The translations under genes and the position numbers were made by a program. This document shows, piece by piece, positions 1-12,253 of a DNA stretch of 64,000 bases (the stretch's first letter is position 1; every line of letters begins with the position of its first letter). A model generated the notes under the pieces. That model made no database searches. It saw only the letters and a list, made by a program, of their open reading frames with translations, and was not told where the DNA came from. This stretch comes from Thereva unica (lineage: Eukaryota; Arthropoda; Insecta; Diptera; Therevidae): assembly GCA_949987705.1 (NCBI GenBank), contig OX465286.1, positions 20,349,676 to 20,413,675 on the forward strand, written 5' to 3'.

Positions 1-815
1 CGAACAAACTGCTTCTTGCTAATGACACGCAAAGCTAAAAACTATATTGATAGGGATACGGAAGGGAAGACCTTCTAAGCAACCCAAGCATAGCTTCTTC
101 ATGCATCAGTGAATGTTTCTTTTTCCCACCGAGTTTAATGTAGAAGCGCTGGAGGTTAGATTATTTGTAACTGGTCTCCACACCACCTCCTTAAAGGAGG
201 ATTTTCAACAACCCTAAAATTTGGTGATGTCGTTCTGGTACACGACTCTTCTGCATTAAGCTATTTTGGAACTTGGCTGTAGTAACGAATGTATTTCCTG
301 GAAGAGATAGAAACATCCGGGCCTGCGAGTTACGATTTTCCGAAAGCACGAAAATGAGAAGACCAGTACAGTTTCTGTATCCCATCGAGGTACCATGATT
401 GGCTTTTTCCTGTTAAAAATATTCGGGTAATACTGTTAAATCGGTATCTATTTATATATCATACCTAAAACAGTACTAACTGTACTCTTATTTTCTACCC
501 CGTATCCGGTTTTAACATATTTCCAACGACCAACTTTTTCCTCCCAGTTTGCCTGACGGGGAAAATTTAAGTTAGCTAATTTAGTAGTCCCTAATTTTCT
601 TTTGTTAATTAATTCTTGTAAGTGTCCAGAACGAAGAGACGTTATTTAGTTGAACCGGATTTAATTATAAATTTAATAAAAAAATCGATGTTTTTTTTTG
701 TGGCAAGATGAAGCTTAGGAGTCACCCTTTGTACTACTAGTCCGTCATGTCTTACAAGTCATGGTGCAATGTACAGTAGTAAGCTTGATCTGAAGGAAAG
801 ATGAAATAGGATAGG
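1..815. other. Unassigned DNA downstream of a LINE remnant
   Basis: I recognise no gene here. The part next to 816 would be the 3' untranslated region of the minus-strand reverse transcriptase remnant that ends there. A short minus-strand open frame at 191-385 has no recognisable domain. Confidence 0.4.
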
Positions 816-2585
816 TTAGGGGTCTGGAGGGTGCATGAGTAGATGTCGATGAACCTTGCGTTTGAACTCTGAGATGTTATATGAGCTCGGAAACACCGAC
901 TGCGGAAGAGTTGGAGTTGTTCTATTTATAAACGAACTGCTAAAACGTAATGTGCGTGAAGGGGAGGGCTGAAGGGTGAAGGGGTGAGCCGAGTTGGCTA
1001 GTCTTGTGTTGCGGGAGAAAAATTGCCGTGTAGGCAGGAGGTTTTTGATTTCAGTGGAGCAGTCGCTATGAAAATAGCGGTAAAACTTGCTGAGCGCTGC
1101 TACATTCCTACGGTGGCTGAAAGGATCAATGCAAAGGGTGCTATCGCCAATGAGTTTGATGGCGCGGTTTTGCACCTTGTCTAGCCAAGCCAAGGTGGTT
1201 TTAGGGGCGCCCGCCCAGATATACGAGTTGTATTCAAGGCGTAGCCGAATGTAGGACTTGTAGATTGTAGCCAAGGCAGCTGGATGAAGGAGAAACTTGC
1301 ATCTCTTAAGGAAGCCGAGGCATTGATACGCTTGTTTGGTGACTTGGAGTATGTGATTATTCCATCGCAAATCGTTGGGTAGAGTCACGTCGAGGATGTT
1401 AAGATATGGATCAGCTGTTATATTATCCTCGCCCACTGAAATGGAGGGAAGGTTGGTGCAGCTTTTAGTGGAGAATAGACAGTACTTGGTTGTGGTTTCA
1501 TTGAACTCGGCACGATTCTTGCGGCCCCAATCAAGAATGAGTTGAATATCCGCGTTAAGAGAGTTGGACATGAGTTCGCGTTCGAAGAGACAAGGTCTGG
1601 CACTTGCTTGTCCTGTGTTGTCGGAGGGGTATGAGTAACGCAAAGTACCGTCATCAACAAAACTATGAAGTGGATTGGAGGGGATTGAGAGCAGATCATT
1701 AATGAATATAAGAAAGAGAGTAGGTGAGAGAATCGCCCCTTGGGGAACGCCGGCCGAAATGGAATGAGGGTTGGATTCAACGCCATCTAATACTACCTTG
1801 AACGGCCAGAAAGAAAGCTCTCAATCCAGTTCCTTAGAACTGAGTCAATACCAATAGCTTGGAGTTTTGACGGCCTTGGAGATATCTAGAGCAACCAGAC
1901 CAGACTCACCGAAGCCATGGATGCTTTGGTTGATGTGTTCGGTCAGGCACACAAGAAGGTCGCCAGTAGACCGCTGGCTTCACCTTTTTTGGGAATGGGC
2001 TGAACATGAGCTAGTTTCCAAGAGTTGGGATAAACTCCGGAGAAATATGACAAGGCAAAAAGTTTGCGCAGAGGTTTAGCCAAGGGTGAGGCACACTTTT
2101 TGAGTACCATAGGGGGAATATTATAGGGGCCAGTGGATTTATTAACGTCAAGCTCTTTGAGACATTTATACACCTCTCGTGTCCTGAAGAAAATTCCGTC
2201 CATTGAATGGGCGTTGCAATCGAGGACCGATAGTGACGTATCAGCTTCAGGTGACGAAGAATTTGAGGCGAACAGAGATGCCAGTAAATCGGCCTTGGAT
2301 TTGCTTTCTGTTATCACCTCCTTTCCATTAATGAATGGAGGGGTTGAGGAAGAGGTAAAATTCTTCTTAATGGAAGTTACCAAGGACCAGAAGTTTTTGC
2401 TGCCTACGTGGGTGTTGAGAATCTTACTTCTCAATTTGTTGTCAAATGATGCTTTGACCTTCCTGATGATGGAATTACTTGCTTAAGCAAGACGATTCCC
2501 ATCAGCTGGCCGATATTGCGGAAACGGGAACTTACTTGCTGTCCGTCAGTACGGCGTTGGTGAATTCCGTGTTGGTGACGTTTCC
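816..2585 (-). pseudogene. CR1/Jockey-group non-LTR reverse transcriptase, decayed
   Basis: This is the reverse transcriptase of a non-LTR retrotransposon, read on the minus strand, which would copy element RNA into a nicked chromosomal target. The fingers region near 2434-2000 includes NKSTGPYNIPPMVLKK and SWKLAHVQPIPKKGEA. It is followed by RSTGDLLVCLTEHINQS and GLVALDISKA near 2000-1870, then SAGVPQGAILSPTLFL near 1760-1720. The catalytic box reads FVDDGTLRYS near 1660-1635, where the usual form is FADD. The thumb and C-terminus (KCLGFLKRCK-like, YIRLRLEYNSYIWAGAPKT) run to the stop at 816. It is broken: about 45 residues are missing between PIPKKGEA and RSTGDLL, the FDRVWH segment after DISKA is lost, and at least two frameshifts or stops lie near 1800-1870. 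No endonuclease is visible, so it is probably 5' truncated. The clade assignment is by eye; a Kiri- or Daphne-like element is also possible. Confidence 0.85.
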
Positions 2586-2639
2586 TTAGTTTTTTTTTCA
2601 CTTCACTTCGTTCGCACAGTTAGATTGCACTTTTAATGT

Positions 2640-5600
2640 TTTTCCGCTTTTTAATGATTATTGATACTGATTTAAAAGGCCGGGATATGAATTTAATTCG
2701 GGATTAGCTTTCTATTTGTTTGTATTGTGGATTTAATTGTGGATTTAATTTTCACAACGAAGTGGACTTGCGGCAGCACCCGCCCGCACTCTATGCCGGT
2801 ACAGTCCAGACTTTATGATGTTACCCAGTTTTTTCTTCTGTATAACTATTACCTTATTTTCCACAGTATCGATTTAATGCTATCTTTATTTTTTGTACAA
2901 AAAAAAACACCCTGTATTTTTTTGTTTGTTTGCTTGTTAAGTATACTGTTTGTTTTTTGTGTATTTATGTTCAATGTAATAATATACGAGTATTTCTGTG
3001 GTAAGAATATATACACAAAATAATACCAACAATTGATTTCATTTTTATTATTTATAATAATAATAATAATTAATTAATTAATTAATAATAATAATTATAA
3101 TAGTTACCTCAGTAATATATAATAAATATTTTTTATTGCAAAACTTCGTTTACTTGTTTGTTTTTTATTTGTTTTTTTTTTTGATTTGTTTAAAAAATAT
3201 TGCAATAAATAATTGTTTTTTTTTTTTAAATTATTTTGGGAGTAATTTAAGAATTTTTATTTTTTTTTATTTATCTCTTTACAAATTTTTTACTTTTTTT
3301 TAAGTTTTATGTTCCTTTTTTAATATTTTTAATATTTTTATATTTTTTCGTTTTCGTTTAACATTCACAACGTTTTTTTTTGTTTTTAGTTTTATTTTTG
3401 TTCTTCTAGTTTTAATTTCTTTTTTTTTTAACTACATTTTTATTTTTCTTCATTTTATTACTTTTTCATTTGTTCTGTGTTTATATGTGTACATAAGTGT
3501 ATGTGAATTGTTGTTTTTTTTAATTAATTTGTATTTTTTTTATTTTATTAATAATTTTTTTTTATTTGTGTTTTCTTTTTTTTTTCTCTGTTTGATTTCA
3601 AATATTAGTTTACACAATAAATTTCTTATATATTAAAGGTTAATTAATTCTTCCCATTTTTTTTTGTGTTGTTCTTTGTTGATGTTGTTTTTGTTCTTTA
3701 TTTATTTATTTTTTTTTTTAATTTTCTCTCTTTTATATAAATATTGCATGTATTATATAATGCGTATGTGTGTATGTATCTTTCTTTTTGTTTTGTTTTT
3801 TTTGTTAATATAATATATATTTGTATATGTATATATGTATTTATATACTATATGTATACTTTAGGATACATCTTCCTATATATATATATATACTTTTCTT
3901 GTAGCTATATATAAATGTGCAAATATATAGTTATATATATACATATTTAATTATACATTTTTTTTGTTTTTTGTTTTTTTTTTCATAAATTAAAAAAAAT
4001 TATTTTAATTATGTAACATTTTCTTTTCTTTAATTATTTATTTCTAATTTTTGTTTTTTTTTTTTGTTAATAATATTCTTGTCGCTTTTTTGTTTGTTGT
4101 TTTTTTTTTGTTTATTTTTTAATTTATATTTTTTTATTATTTAAATAATTTAATAACGAGCCCTATAAAAAAGAAATACATGCAAATGGTTTTTTTTAGG
4201 TTTTTTTTGTTTTAATAAGAAATGTATTTACATGCCACATTGTTGATTTTTTTTTGAGTTTTGTAATTAAAGTTTTGTTTTATTTTTTATTATTTTTTTT
4301 GTATTTTAAAATGTTTTCCTCTGCAAACAGCGATTATTATTTTGATGATTTCATTTTTATTTAATATACTTAATGTATTTTCCTGCTTTGATTTTTCTAT
4401 TTTTTTTTACCTTATTTTTATGCTTTTTAAATTGGAGACTTTTGAATTGTTATGTAAATAATGAATAAATGAAAATTAAGTTCAAATTAAAAAAAAATAA
4501 AGGAGAATAAACAAAATATGTTTATAATGTGTGTTTTTTTTTTGATATTATAAGTGTGTCTTTGTGTGGTGTGTGATTTTATAATGTTTTTCTGTGGCTG
4601 TGTATATTAGTTTTTAAACCGATCCATAATATTAAAAAATAGGTATTAAAACAAATATTTTTTTTATTTTTATCATTAATTTTGATATAATTTTTTTTTG
4701 TTTTATTTTCATTATAAATAAATTTAAAAATTTCGCTTTGTTTTATTTTTTAGTGCTTTTATTATTATTATATTTTTTGTTTCTTTTTTTTTTGTTTGAA
4801 AAATCGCGTTTGTTGATTTTGTTGTTTTAAAATTATTTTGTATAGTTTTTTTTTTGTTTTCTTTATATATATGCATGTGTTTTGTGACAATAGTAGAGTA
4901 TTTTTTTTTATTAAAATAAACCAGAAAAATTATTTATACATAACTTATGCCAATATTTTTTAATTGTTGTGTTGTTGTTGAATAAATTTATTTATTCCTT
5001 TTTTTATTGTTTTTTTTTTGTTTTTGATTGATTTTATAGATTTTTTTCTAACTTTTTTCTTATTTTTTTATTAATATATTTAGTTAGATAGAGTTTAGAG
5101 AGAGAAAAAGGCAATTTTTACTAATAATTTTTAAATAAATTATATTTTGCGAATTGTTTTTTTTTAATTTTTTTTGTAATTTTTTCTTAACACCTTTCTT
5201 TTTGTCCAATTTATAATATATATATATATATTTTTTTAGTATATGGTATTTTGTTCCGTTTTCTTTGTCGCATTAAATGAAATTATTACCTGTGTCTTAC
5301 CATTGTTTTGTCTGTTTGCCTGTGTGTGTGTGTGGGTTTTATTTTGTATTTAGTAATTTATTAGTTTTATTTATCTTTTGTTTTTTTTTTTAGATTTTTT
5401 TTCATTATTTAATTATTGTTTATTATTGTTTTTATTTAATTTCATTTTAAATTAAATGATGGAAATGCAAAAATAAAAGTTTCTTTTGTGTTTATTATTA
5501 ATATTATTATAAACAACAATAATATTGCTTCCTTTTTTTAGATATTCTATTAACTTTTTATTTGTTGTTGAATTTTTATTTTGTATAATTTTTTCTTTGT

Positions 5601-6740
5601 AATTTATACTTAACTGGCGTTCACTATTGCTTTTTTTATATTTGTATTATATCTTGGTTCATTTTTTTTGTATTGGTTTTGATATTATTATGATTTTGTG
5701 GTTTTATTGATTTTTTTTTGGTTTAGAATTTATTTATTAGTAGTTTTAATATTTCGCTGTGCTCTAAAACGTGTGATTTTATCTAATATATACTTTTGTA
5801 TAAAGAAAGGAGTTCTATAAAAATTTTAATATTTTTGTTGTATTTTTTTTATATAAGTATAATATGTAAGAAATATAATATACGGAGTTTTTTATTTTGC
5901 TGTTGCTGTTTATGTTTTTTTCTTTTAGAAGATGGATGACTTGTGGTAAATGGAAAACGAATGTATTGTTGTTAATGGAAGTATGTATATATATGAAATA
6001 AAATGTATGCCTATTCTTATATATTTTCTTTCCGGGTTTATTTTGTGTATACGAAATATGTATGAAAATTTATGAATATATATTTGAAAAAAAAAAATAT
6101 TTTAAACTATTTAATGTATATATGTATATATATATTATTTCTCCATGGCTTTTTTGTATCGTTTTTTTTTTTTTAATATTAAATATATTAAACTTTTTTT
6201 TTGTTTATAACATTTTAATTCCTATATATGTATAAACAAGTGTGAATTTTTATTTATTTTTTTTTCTATTAATTTGTTTTTTTTTTAATTTTAATCTCAA
6301 TTATTGTTTATTCTCTCTCTCAAAATAAAAACTAATAAACAAAAATTGTGTTTTTTTAAATGTGGTATTATAATTAATAATAATGATGGCATTTCACGTT
6401 TAAAAAAAAAACAAAAAAAATCTCGGCGTAATTTATTATTATGTTATTTTTAATATGTAATAATTTTTTAATTAATTTTTTTTTGTGTTTTAATTAAATT
6501 TATTAATTACTAAATTATGTTCATTTTTTAGGGTTGTTTTTTGTGTATTTTTTTACTTGTTTTGGTTTCATAAATTTCTCCTATTTTTTTTTTAATAAAT
6601 AATAAAAAAGTTACATATATTATCTATATACATAAAATTTTTGTTCATTTTTTTTGTTTCAACATTAAGTCGCTTAGGGTTTTTTGTTTTTGGTTTTTTT
6701 TATAATCTTAATATCTAACATATATATTTATAAATAAATT
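2640..6740. repeat. T-rich low-complexity tract
   Basis: About 4 kb on the plus strand is dominated by runs of 6-10 T, short TA repeats and TAA/TTA stretches, with no credible coding frame. It lies downstream of the minus-strand PMCA terminal exon, so the same DNA is A-rich on the PMCA sense strand. I see no exon, RNA gene or complete mobile element in it. Confidence 0.7.
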
Positions 6741-6749
6741 TATGTATAT

Positions 6750-6897
<148 letters not shown>

Positions 6898-6904
6898 CAA
6901 CATA

Positions 6905-7844
6905 CAAAGTGGTGTAGCCAAGTTTAAGACCAAACTCATATTTGGGGGAAGAGGGAAATTGTCCTAGGAGTTTCACGAAAGATATGTAAGATAGGAAAAT
7001 AAGTAAAGTATGAAAATGTTTGTTGTTTGTTGTAGTTGCTGTTTTTTTTATTTTGAAAACATTGAAACTAACGCAACTATGACTCGAATTCCAGAAAAAC
7101 AGGTTCATATAAGTTTAAGACAAGGTTATGGCCAATCAGTTTTTGTATTGCAATTTCGTTAATAAATAACAATTAACAATACAGTTTGCACATTTCGATT
7201 TATCTACGATGTTAGTGATTTACTTCAGTAAAAAAAAACTAATTTTTGAAAGTTTTTAGTTTTGAGATCTTCTGAACATAGTCTCGGAAATGGGTATGAA
7301 AGCGGTTGACGTCATCACTTTGTGATACCGTTAATTTTAGTAAAATAAACTTTTTTAATTGTTTAATTCGACTTGTCCTTTAAATCTAGGCTGTGGAACA
7401 TCGCAGAGCAGGTCTTTCAGAAAGACAAGTCGCGAGCCAATGGGCATTTAGCAAAACTCGTGTCCACCAAGTCTTTGAGAGATTCGGGGAAACAGGTACC
7501 ATGGAGCATCTGGAACGGAGTGGTGCTTCCCCAGAAAATTAACGGCAAGGATCCGCAGGACTCTTTACGCCTAATTATGGCAAATCGAAGTGCCAACAGC
7601 TCCAAATTATCATTTCAACTTCAGGAGAAGACCGGAGTCCAAATTAGCGATGGGTACATTTGGTCCTTGCTTTGCGAAGAAAGATAAAGGAGCAGCTCTC
7701 CTGATGAATTTCCTGATAATTAAAGAGCAAAATAACAAACATTTTCATGCTTTACGTATTTTCGTATCTTACATATCTTACGAGAAAATGCTGTGACAAT
7801 TTCCCTCTTCTCAGAGTGAGGTCTTAAACTTATCTGCACCACTG
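6905..7844. mobile_element. Tc1-type element, internally decayed, long TIRs
   Basis: The element is bounded by inverted repeats of about 110 bp. The right end reads CAGTGGTGCAGATAAGTTTA on the complement, and the left end carries the diverged AGTGGTGTAGCCAAGTTTA followed by AAGACC. The shared inner part includes GAGGGAAATTGTC and GTAAGATA. TA dinucleotides flank both ends (6903-6904 and 7845-7846), as expected for Tc1/mariner insertion. The interior at about 7380-7690 is a frameshifted remnant of the paired-type helix-turn-helix (RVHQVFERF..TGTMEHLERSGAS in a shifted frame). No DDE domain remains, so it is non-autonomous. Confidence 0.8.
7373..7690 (+). pseudogene. Tc1-type transposase DNA-binding region, broken
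   Basis: The plus strand contains a remnant of the N-terminal helix-turn-helix of a Tc1-like transposase. One frame gives SRQVASQWAFSKTRVHQVF followed by RFRETGTMEHLERSGAS, then a stop; another gives PTAPNYHFNFRRRPESK. This matches the usual pattern of recognition helix, short glycine/arginine-rich linker and second helix. It is too short and frameshifted to make a working protein. It sits centrally inside the 940-bp element whose ends match each other. Confidence 0.6.
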
Positions 7845-8284
7845 TATATATATACACTACCGTGCAAAAGTATAAGGACATCATCGAAATAGTTGATTTT
7901 TTGAGTTTCTTATTGTTTTTTATTGTGTTCAACAGCATTTTATGATTATAACTTGTATAAAAACGAGAAAATAGACTATTTTGTTATGATTCACATGCAT
8001 TAAACTAGCGAATTATTATTATTAGTTAAAATGATGGAGTTATGAAGGACCCAAAAATTCTTATTTTTAAGTAGCATCATTTTTGCGCTGTAATTTCAAA
8101 TATAATAACTATTAGTTTATTTCTAACGGTTTAAATTTGGGTGTTAATGTCTTAAACAATCATTCTGGATCATTTGAGTGATTGTCAAAAAAAAAACGAT
8201 CCTTTGCGTTCTGAGTCCACTAGAACAGTAAAAATTCATTCCCGTCGTTGTTTAAATGCGCAAAACCGATTGTAATCGCTGGAA

Positions 8285-9291
8285 ATGGCTCGTAAAAAGG
8301 AAATTTCACTTGAAAAACGTTCTCAAATTCCTTTTTTGAGAAAAGTGGGCCAAAAGAATTCATGAATTTGCAAATATTGTTGGTGTTTCAAAGTGTGGAG
8401 TTGAAACTGCGTTGAAGCGGTTCGCCGAAAACAACTCAAAGATTAATCAAAAACGCTCTGGCCGCCTTAGAAAAACTAATCCAGCTGATGGTCGACACAT
8501 TTTATTGATGAGTCAGCAAAATCGGTTCAAAACAGCACCAGACATTCGTGCCGAAATCAACGAAACCCTGACGAGCTCAATTTCGGTGGATAGTGTTAAA
8601 CGTCGTTTACGAGAGAAGTGAACAGAAGTGAAAACAACCACTTCTACAACCAACCACTTCGAAAAGATTATTGGTTGCTAGAAAATACAAAGATTGGTCA
8701 ATAGATCAGTGGAAATCTGTGTTATGGACCAAAAAATCAAAGTTCGAGATTTTTGAATTCAGGCGGCGCCAGTATGTTCGTCGAAATAAAGATGAGCGGT
8801 ATAATCCCCAATGTATTGCGCCAACAGTTAAACATGGCGGAGGCCCCGCTAAAGTCTGGGGGTTTTTCAGCTACGATGGTGTTGGAAAACTAGTCAAAAT
8901 GCGGAAGGAACACTATCACAATATTCTTCAACGAAGTTCCATTCCATCTGGCGTTGGCTTGATCGGCAATAGATTTATCTTTCAACAAGATAATGATCCA
9001 AAGCACATGCATGAACTTTCTACGATCCAAGGAAGAGGAAGGTGCGCTCAAAATCATGGATTGGCCGCCGCAATCCCCTGACGTGAACCCGATTGAATTA
9101 TTATGGGATGAGCTCGATCACGGCAAGTGAAAAACATGCACGTGACCAGCGAAAACCAGCTGTTCCACAGTCTAGAAGTGGCTTGGAACAATCTCGCAAC
9201 TGAAACACTTCGAAAATTGGTCGAAAGGCTTCCAAAAATTTACGCTGCAATCATCGCAGCACGAGATGGACACATTGACGAAAAAAACCTG
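8285..9291 (+). pseudogene. Tc1-like DD34E transposase, inactivated
   Basis: This is the cut-and-paste transposase of the surrounding element. It starts at ATG 8285 (MARKKEISLEKRSQI) and frameshifts within about 25 codons. The HTH continues as IVGVSKCGVETALKRFAENN and GRLRKTNPADGRHILLM to a stop near 8620. The catalytic half begins near 8671 with DQWKSVLWTKKSKFEIF. Family members have WTDES at this point, so the first catalytic Asp is lost (Lys in its place). The second acidic site is in FIFQQDNDPKHM (about 8980-9005). The third is in QSPDVNPIELLWDELD (about 9073-9120), in a shifted frame. The C-terminus ends GHIDEKNL, where the MITE begins. Several frameshifts, an internal deletion near 8620-8670 and the lost Asp make it non-functional. 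Confidence 0.9.
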
Positions 9292-9881
9292 GGGCCAGTT
9301 CACGCAATTCGACGTCGACTGAAAACGACGCGTTAAATGTCGTTTTGGGTTCACGCAGGTCGACGTTTTATGTTTGTCGTTTTAAAAGTGTCGTTAATCT
9401 ATTTGGCGTCGAATTCATTTATTGTTGTATTAAAAACGAGTTGTGGTGCCAATTAGAGCAGAGCAGAAATAATTTTACACAAAACTTTTTACAGTTCTGA
9501 ACGAGCAAAATGCAATAGAAAAAGAAAAACTACATATTAGTTGAAAAATAACAATTATAACTACTCCAAGAAGAGTTAGATGTACAAAAATAAATTCAGA
9601 GTTGAGATTTTCCAATATTATTATGAATTTGTTTAATTAATTAATTTAATTACTCACATTATTGAAGTTTTAGTATTATTAGCAGCTTGTCCCCCTTGTG
9701 GATAATGTGAAAAGTGCAGCGGTTTCATTGGATTTTGCATACCTTTACGAGAAATTATTTTGGGGAAAACGACATTCGGCACGTCGCCTTACGTGAACCC
9801 AAATTCAACGTCATAGAAATTAATGTCGTTTTCATAAAGCGTCGATGTCGACGTCGAGTGTCGAATTGCGTGAACTGGCCC
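9292..9881. mobile_element. 590-bp MITE inside the Tc1 gene
   Basis: The inverted ends are GGGCCAGTTCACGCAATTCG and its complement at 9862-9881. Inside them are further ACGTCG-rich inverted segments. The 3-bp direct repeat CTG flanks it (9289-9291 and 9882-9884). Removing the element and one CTG restores the continuous host reading DEKNLI-stop, so the insertion boundaries are well supported. It has no coding capacity. The superfamily is uncertain. Confidence 0.85.
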
Positions 9882-10047
9882 CTGATTTGACTTGTCGTGA
9901 CATTTTCGGTATTTTTAAATATTGCGATACAAAATTTGCATTTAATTTCTAGTTTCATCTAATCCTAAAATGCTGTTGAACACAATAAAAAACAATGACA
10001 AACTTTAAAAATCGAATTTTTCGATGATGTCCTTATACTTTTGCACG

Positions 10048-10050
<3 letters not shown>

Positions 10051-10104
<54 letters not shown>

Positions 10105-10120
10105 TATGTATATATACAAT
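10051..10120. repeat. TA dinucleotide microsatellite
   Basis: TA repeat immediately to the right of the Tc1 element; the element's right-hand TA target duplication is part of it. Confidence 0.9.
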
Positions 10121-10125
10121 TTTTT

Positions 10126-10139
10126 TTTATTTATTTATT
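10126..10139 (-). terminator. Overlapping poly(A) signals of PMCA
   Basis: On the minus strand three overlapping AATAAA hexamers begin about 58 nt after the PMCA stop codon. They could specify a short 3' UTR. A genomic A-run follows on the same strand. Longer 3' UTRs that read into the Tc1 element cannot be excluded. Confidence 0.5.
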
Positions 10140-10197
10140 TCATGATCACCCCTACAACACTACAATATAATTTTCATAAATATTTATAAATATACTT

Positions 10198-10419
10198 CTA
10201 CACAGCAGTTTCAGTATGGCTGTGCGATGATAACCTTTCAACATCAATTTCGGGTATTGTTAGCTCATCTGGGATGTTATCAGCATATTCAATTGATGAT
10301 GTTTGCGATAACCGTTTACTAAGTGATGTTTGCTTTCTCAGTACTTCAGCTAATGATGTATTTGTATGTTCACCATATCGAGCATCTAATCCTTGACGAA
10401 ATGCGTTTACAACTCGAAT
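10198..10419 (-). CDS. PMCA: PMCA calcium pump, terminal coding exon
   Basis: This is the last coding exon (73 codons plus TAG) of a plasma-membrane Ca2+-transporting P-type ATPase, which exports cytosolic Ca2+. It opens with IRVVNAFRQGLDARYG. This matches the second half of the calmodulin-binding domain of animal PMCAs (human: RIQTQIRVVKAFRSSL). A regulatory tail rich in Ser and Thr follows, including EVLRKQTSLSKRLSQTSS and DELTIPEIDVERLSS. The C-terminus is SHSHTETAV-stop, whose last four residues ETAV form a class I PDZ ligand, as ETSV/ETSL do in vertebrate PMCAs. The acceptor site is AAAATATAG before ATT, so the exon begins in phase 0. No catalytic or membrane exon of the pump is visible in this window. 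The frame is intact, and it is the best-supported host coding sequence here. Confidence 0.9.
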   Translation of the reverse strand: MRVVNAFRQGLDARYGEHTNTSLAEVLRKQTSLSKRLSQTSSIEYADNIPDELTIPEIDVERLSSHSHTETAV

Positions 10420-10429
10420 CTATATTTTG

Positions 10430-11190
10430 TTTTTTTTATAGGGTTTATATGATGGTTGGGGGGTTTTTTATTTATTTATTTTTTTTTTGGACAGGGAAAA
10501 TGGCCATATAAGGTATCATCGGGGATAGGATGAGGTATTTAAGAAGTCAATCAAGGATACAGATAAAATGGATATTATATATATGATGTTTTGCACAAGG
10601 GTATAGAGAAAAAAGAGAAAAAGAAAGAGAAAAATATATATACTATATATAAGTGAAATGTTTTTTTTTATAATAATATAATATGTAATAATTTATTATA
10701 TTAAAAAATTAAAAATTCAACAAAAAAAATAAATAATAAATAAGACATTTATAACTCTAAAAATAAAAATAATTATAATAATAATAGTAATAATAATTAA
10801 ACAGGAAAAATACTTATGTGCATTTCAAAATCAAAAATAAAATTCTAATTAATTACAAAAATTACATATACAAGAAATTAATAAACATTCATTATATTTA
10901 TGTACAGTACTTAATAATTATCGTTCACTATTGTTTATTAGGGATTAAAAGTACCAAAAAATAATAAATTGTTAATTTAATTTGTTTTTCTAATCAAAAA
11001 TGCACATTAATATTTATTCATTCATTTTTGCATAAACTTAAGAGTTTATAAGATTTTTGTTCAGATTGAGATGAAGATAGGCTATTATTAATTATATTAT
11101 TTTTTTTGGATTTTTTATTTATAAAACCCCTTATTAATTTGTTGCTAGACTCGGGAATAAACGATTTTTTTATATAGCATACACCCGGAA
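10430..11190. repeat. AT-rich intronic DNA
   Basis: This stretch contains homopolymer and AAT/TAA-type low-complexity sequence, including an A-rich part at about 10600-10870. I see no gene or complete mobile element in it. Confidence 0.6.
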
Positions 11191-12048
11191 TATAACAAGT
11201 GTGGTTTTACCAAACAGTCTTCCAACTTAATTCTAGCCACTTCCAAGCTGCTTGTCCTCCGTATCGAACGAGAGCCGGTCCGTCCATTGAGTGTGCTATT
11301 GTCACCCTTTATCGACACGAAGATAATATTGTGCGTTCTGTAAAATTTATGAAAGCTCTAGTAATGCTCTCTCGGGCGCATAATTAACAGCGCTCAAAAT
11401 AAGCTCCCCGGAGTAGCGCTTCCAATTTACCCACTGGGTCCTTAATCCATATATACGTTATGCCCACCATTTATTTGGAAATTTCAACGGGTATTCAAAA
11501 AGTTATGAGCTGAGTTTTTAGGGTTTTCCTTAGAGGGAGACGCAAACAATATGTCAAATATATGTCGATGAATTTTGCGGGAGAAATTTTACCTCAAAGA
11601 TACTTAGAAAGTGAATAACTACTCCGAGTAGTGTGGCAGCAGAGCTCCGAGGAGACATAATAACTAATCACTGTGTAGTTCAATTAATTCCGCACAGGTG
11701 GCATACCCCTTTTCACCCAAGACACAAACGGCAACAGGTTCCACAAAAAAGGCAAAACCCAAAGGCGCTATTGCACAACACTGTGAAATAGGTGGCCCCA
11801 TCGCGGTTTTGTTATACTACTATCAAAATTATTAGAGAGAAAAGTGAAAGAATTGACAAAATCAACACGCGCTTTTATCGTAGTCAACTCCCGGTCCCCC
11901 AATAAGCGCTAAATTTATCAATAAACAAATCCATAAAGCTATCTGAAGATCTTCGCATGGAGCGACTCGCCGCCAAATATATCGCATATGTTGATATGCT
12001 TCGCCGTCACCTTTCGGACTTGATGACGGCGTGAACTTACGACTTAAG
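11190..12048. other. Moderate-GC DNA of unknown origin
   Basis: This block is clearly less AT-rich than its surroundings and probably derives from mobile elements. A 62-codon plus frame at 11199-11387 and a minus frame at 11862-12134 have no recognisable motif. No terminal repeats can be assigned. Confidence 0.35.
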
Positions 12049-12253
12049 GCCGGGACACACATATCCGCACCGCGTCCGCACCGCATCCGCACCGTGTGTC
12101 GGACGACACACGGAGAGAAAACAAACAAGTACAATTTTACCAGTCAGTCCCCACATTTCCGTGTCCGTACCGGGCTAAATTACTTGAGTTTTGTTTTTGC
12201 CCGGACACGGTGCGGATGCGGTGCGGACGCGGTGCGGATATGTATGTCCCGGC
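12049..12253. mobile_element. 205-bp GC-rich TIR element
   Basis: Inverted arms of about 48 bp begin GCCGGGACACACATATCCGC and contain three CCGCACCGC-like units. The complement at the right end reads GCCGGGACATACATATCCGC. The arms are strikingly GC-rich for this region. Target duplications are not clear. It has no coding capacity; long frames crossing it arise from the lack of stops in the GC-rich arms. Confidence 0.75.

Larger units (their letters stand above)
7855..10050 (+). mobile_element. Tc1/mariner element with degenerate transposase
   Basis: The terminal inverted repeats share GTGCAAAAGTATAAGGACAT followed by CATCGA. The right end reads CACCGTGC on the complement; the left end has a 3-nt insertion (CACTACCGTGC). 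Both ends are flanked by TA inside TA-repeat DNA. A second inner match (GTTGAACACAAT and its complement) shows that the subterminal regions also pair. The 2196-bp length includes a 590-bp MITE inserted at the end of the transposase gene, giving about 1.6 kb of original element, normal for the family. Confidence 0.9.

Noticed and set aside
8412..9081. Functional Tc1 transposase
   Set aside because: First catalytic Asp is replaced, the frame shifts several times and a linker segment is missing.
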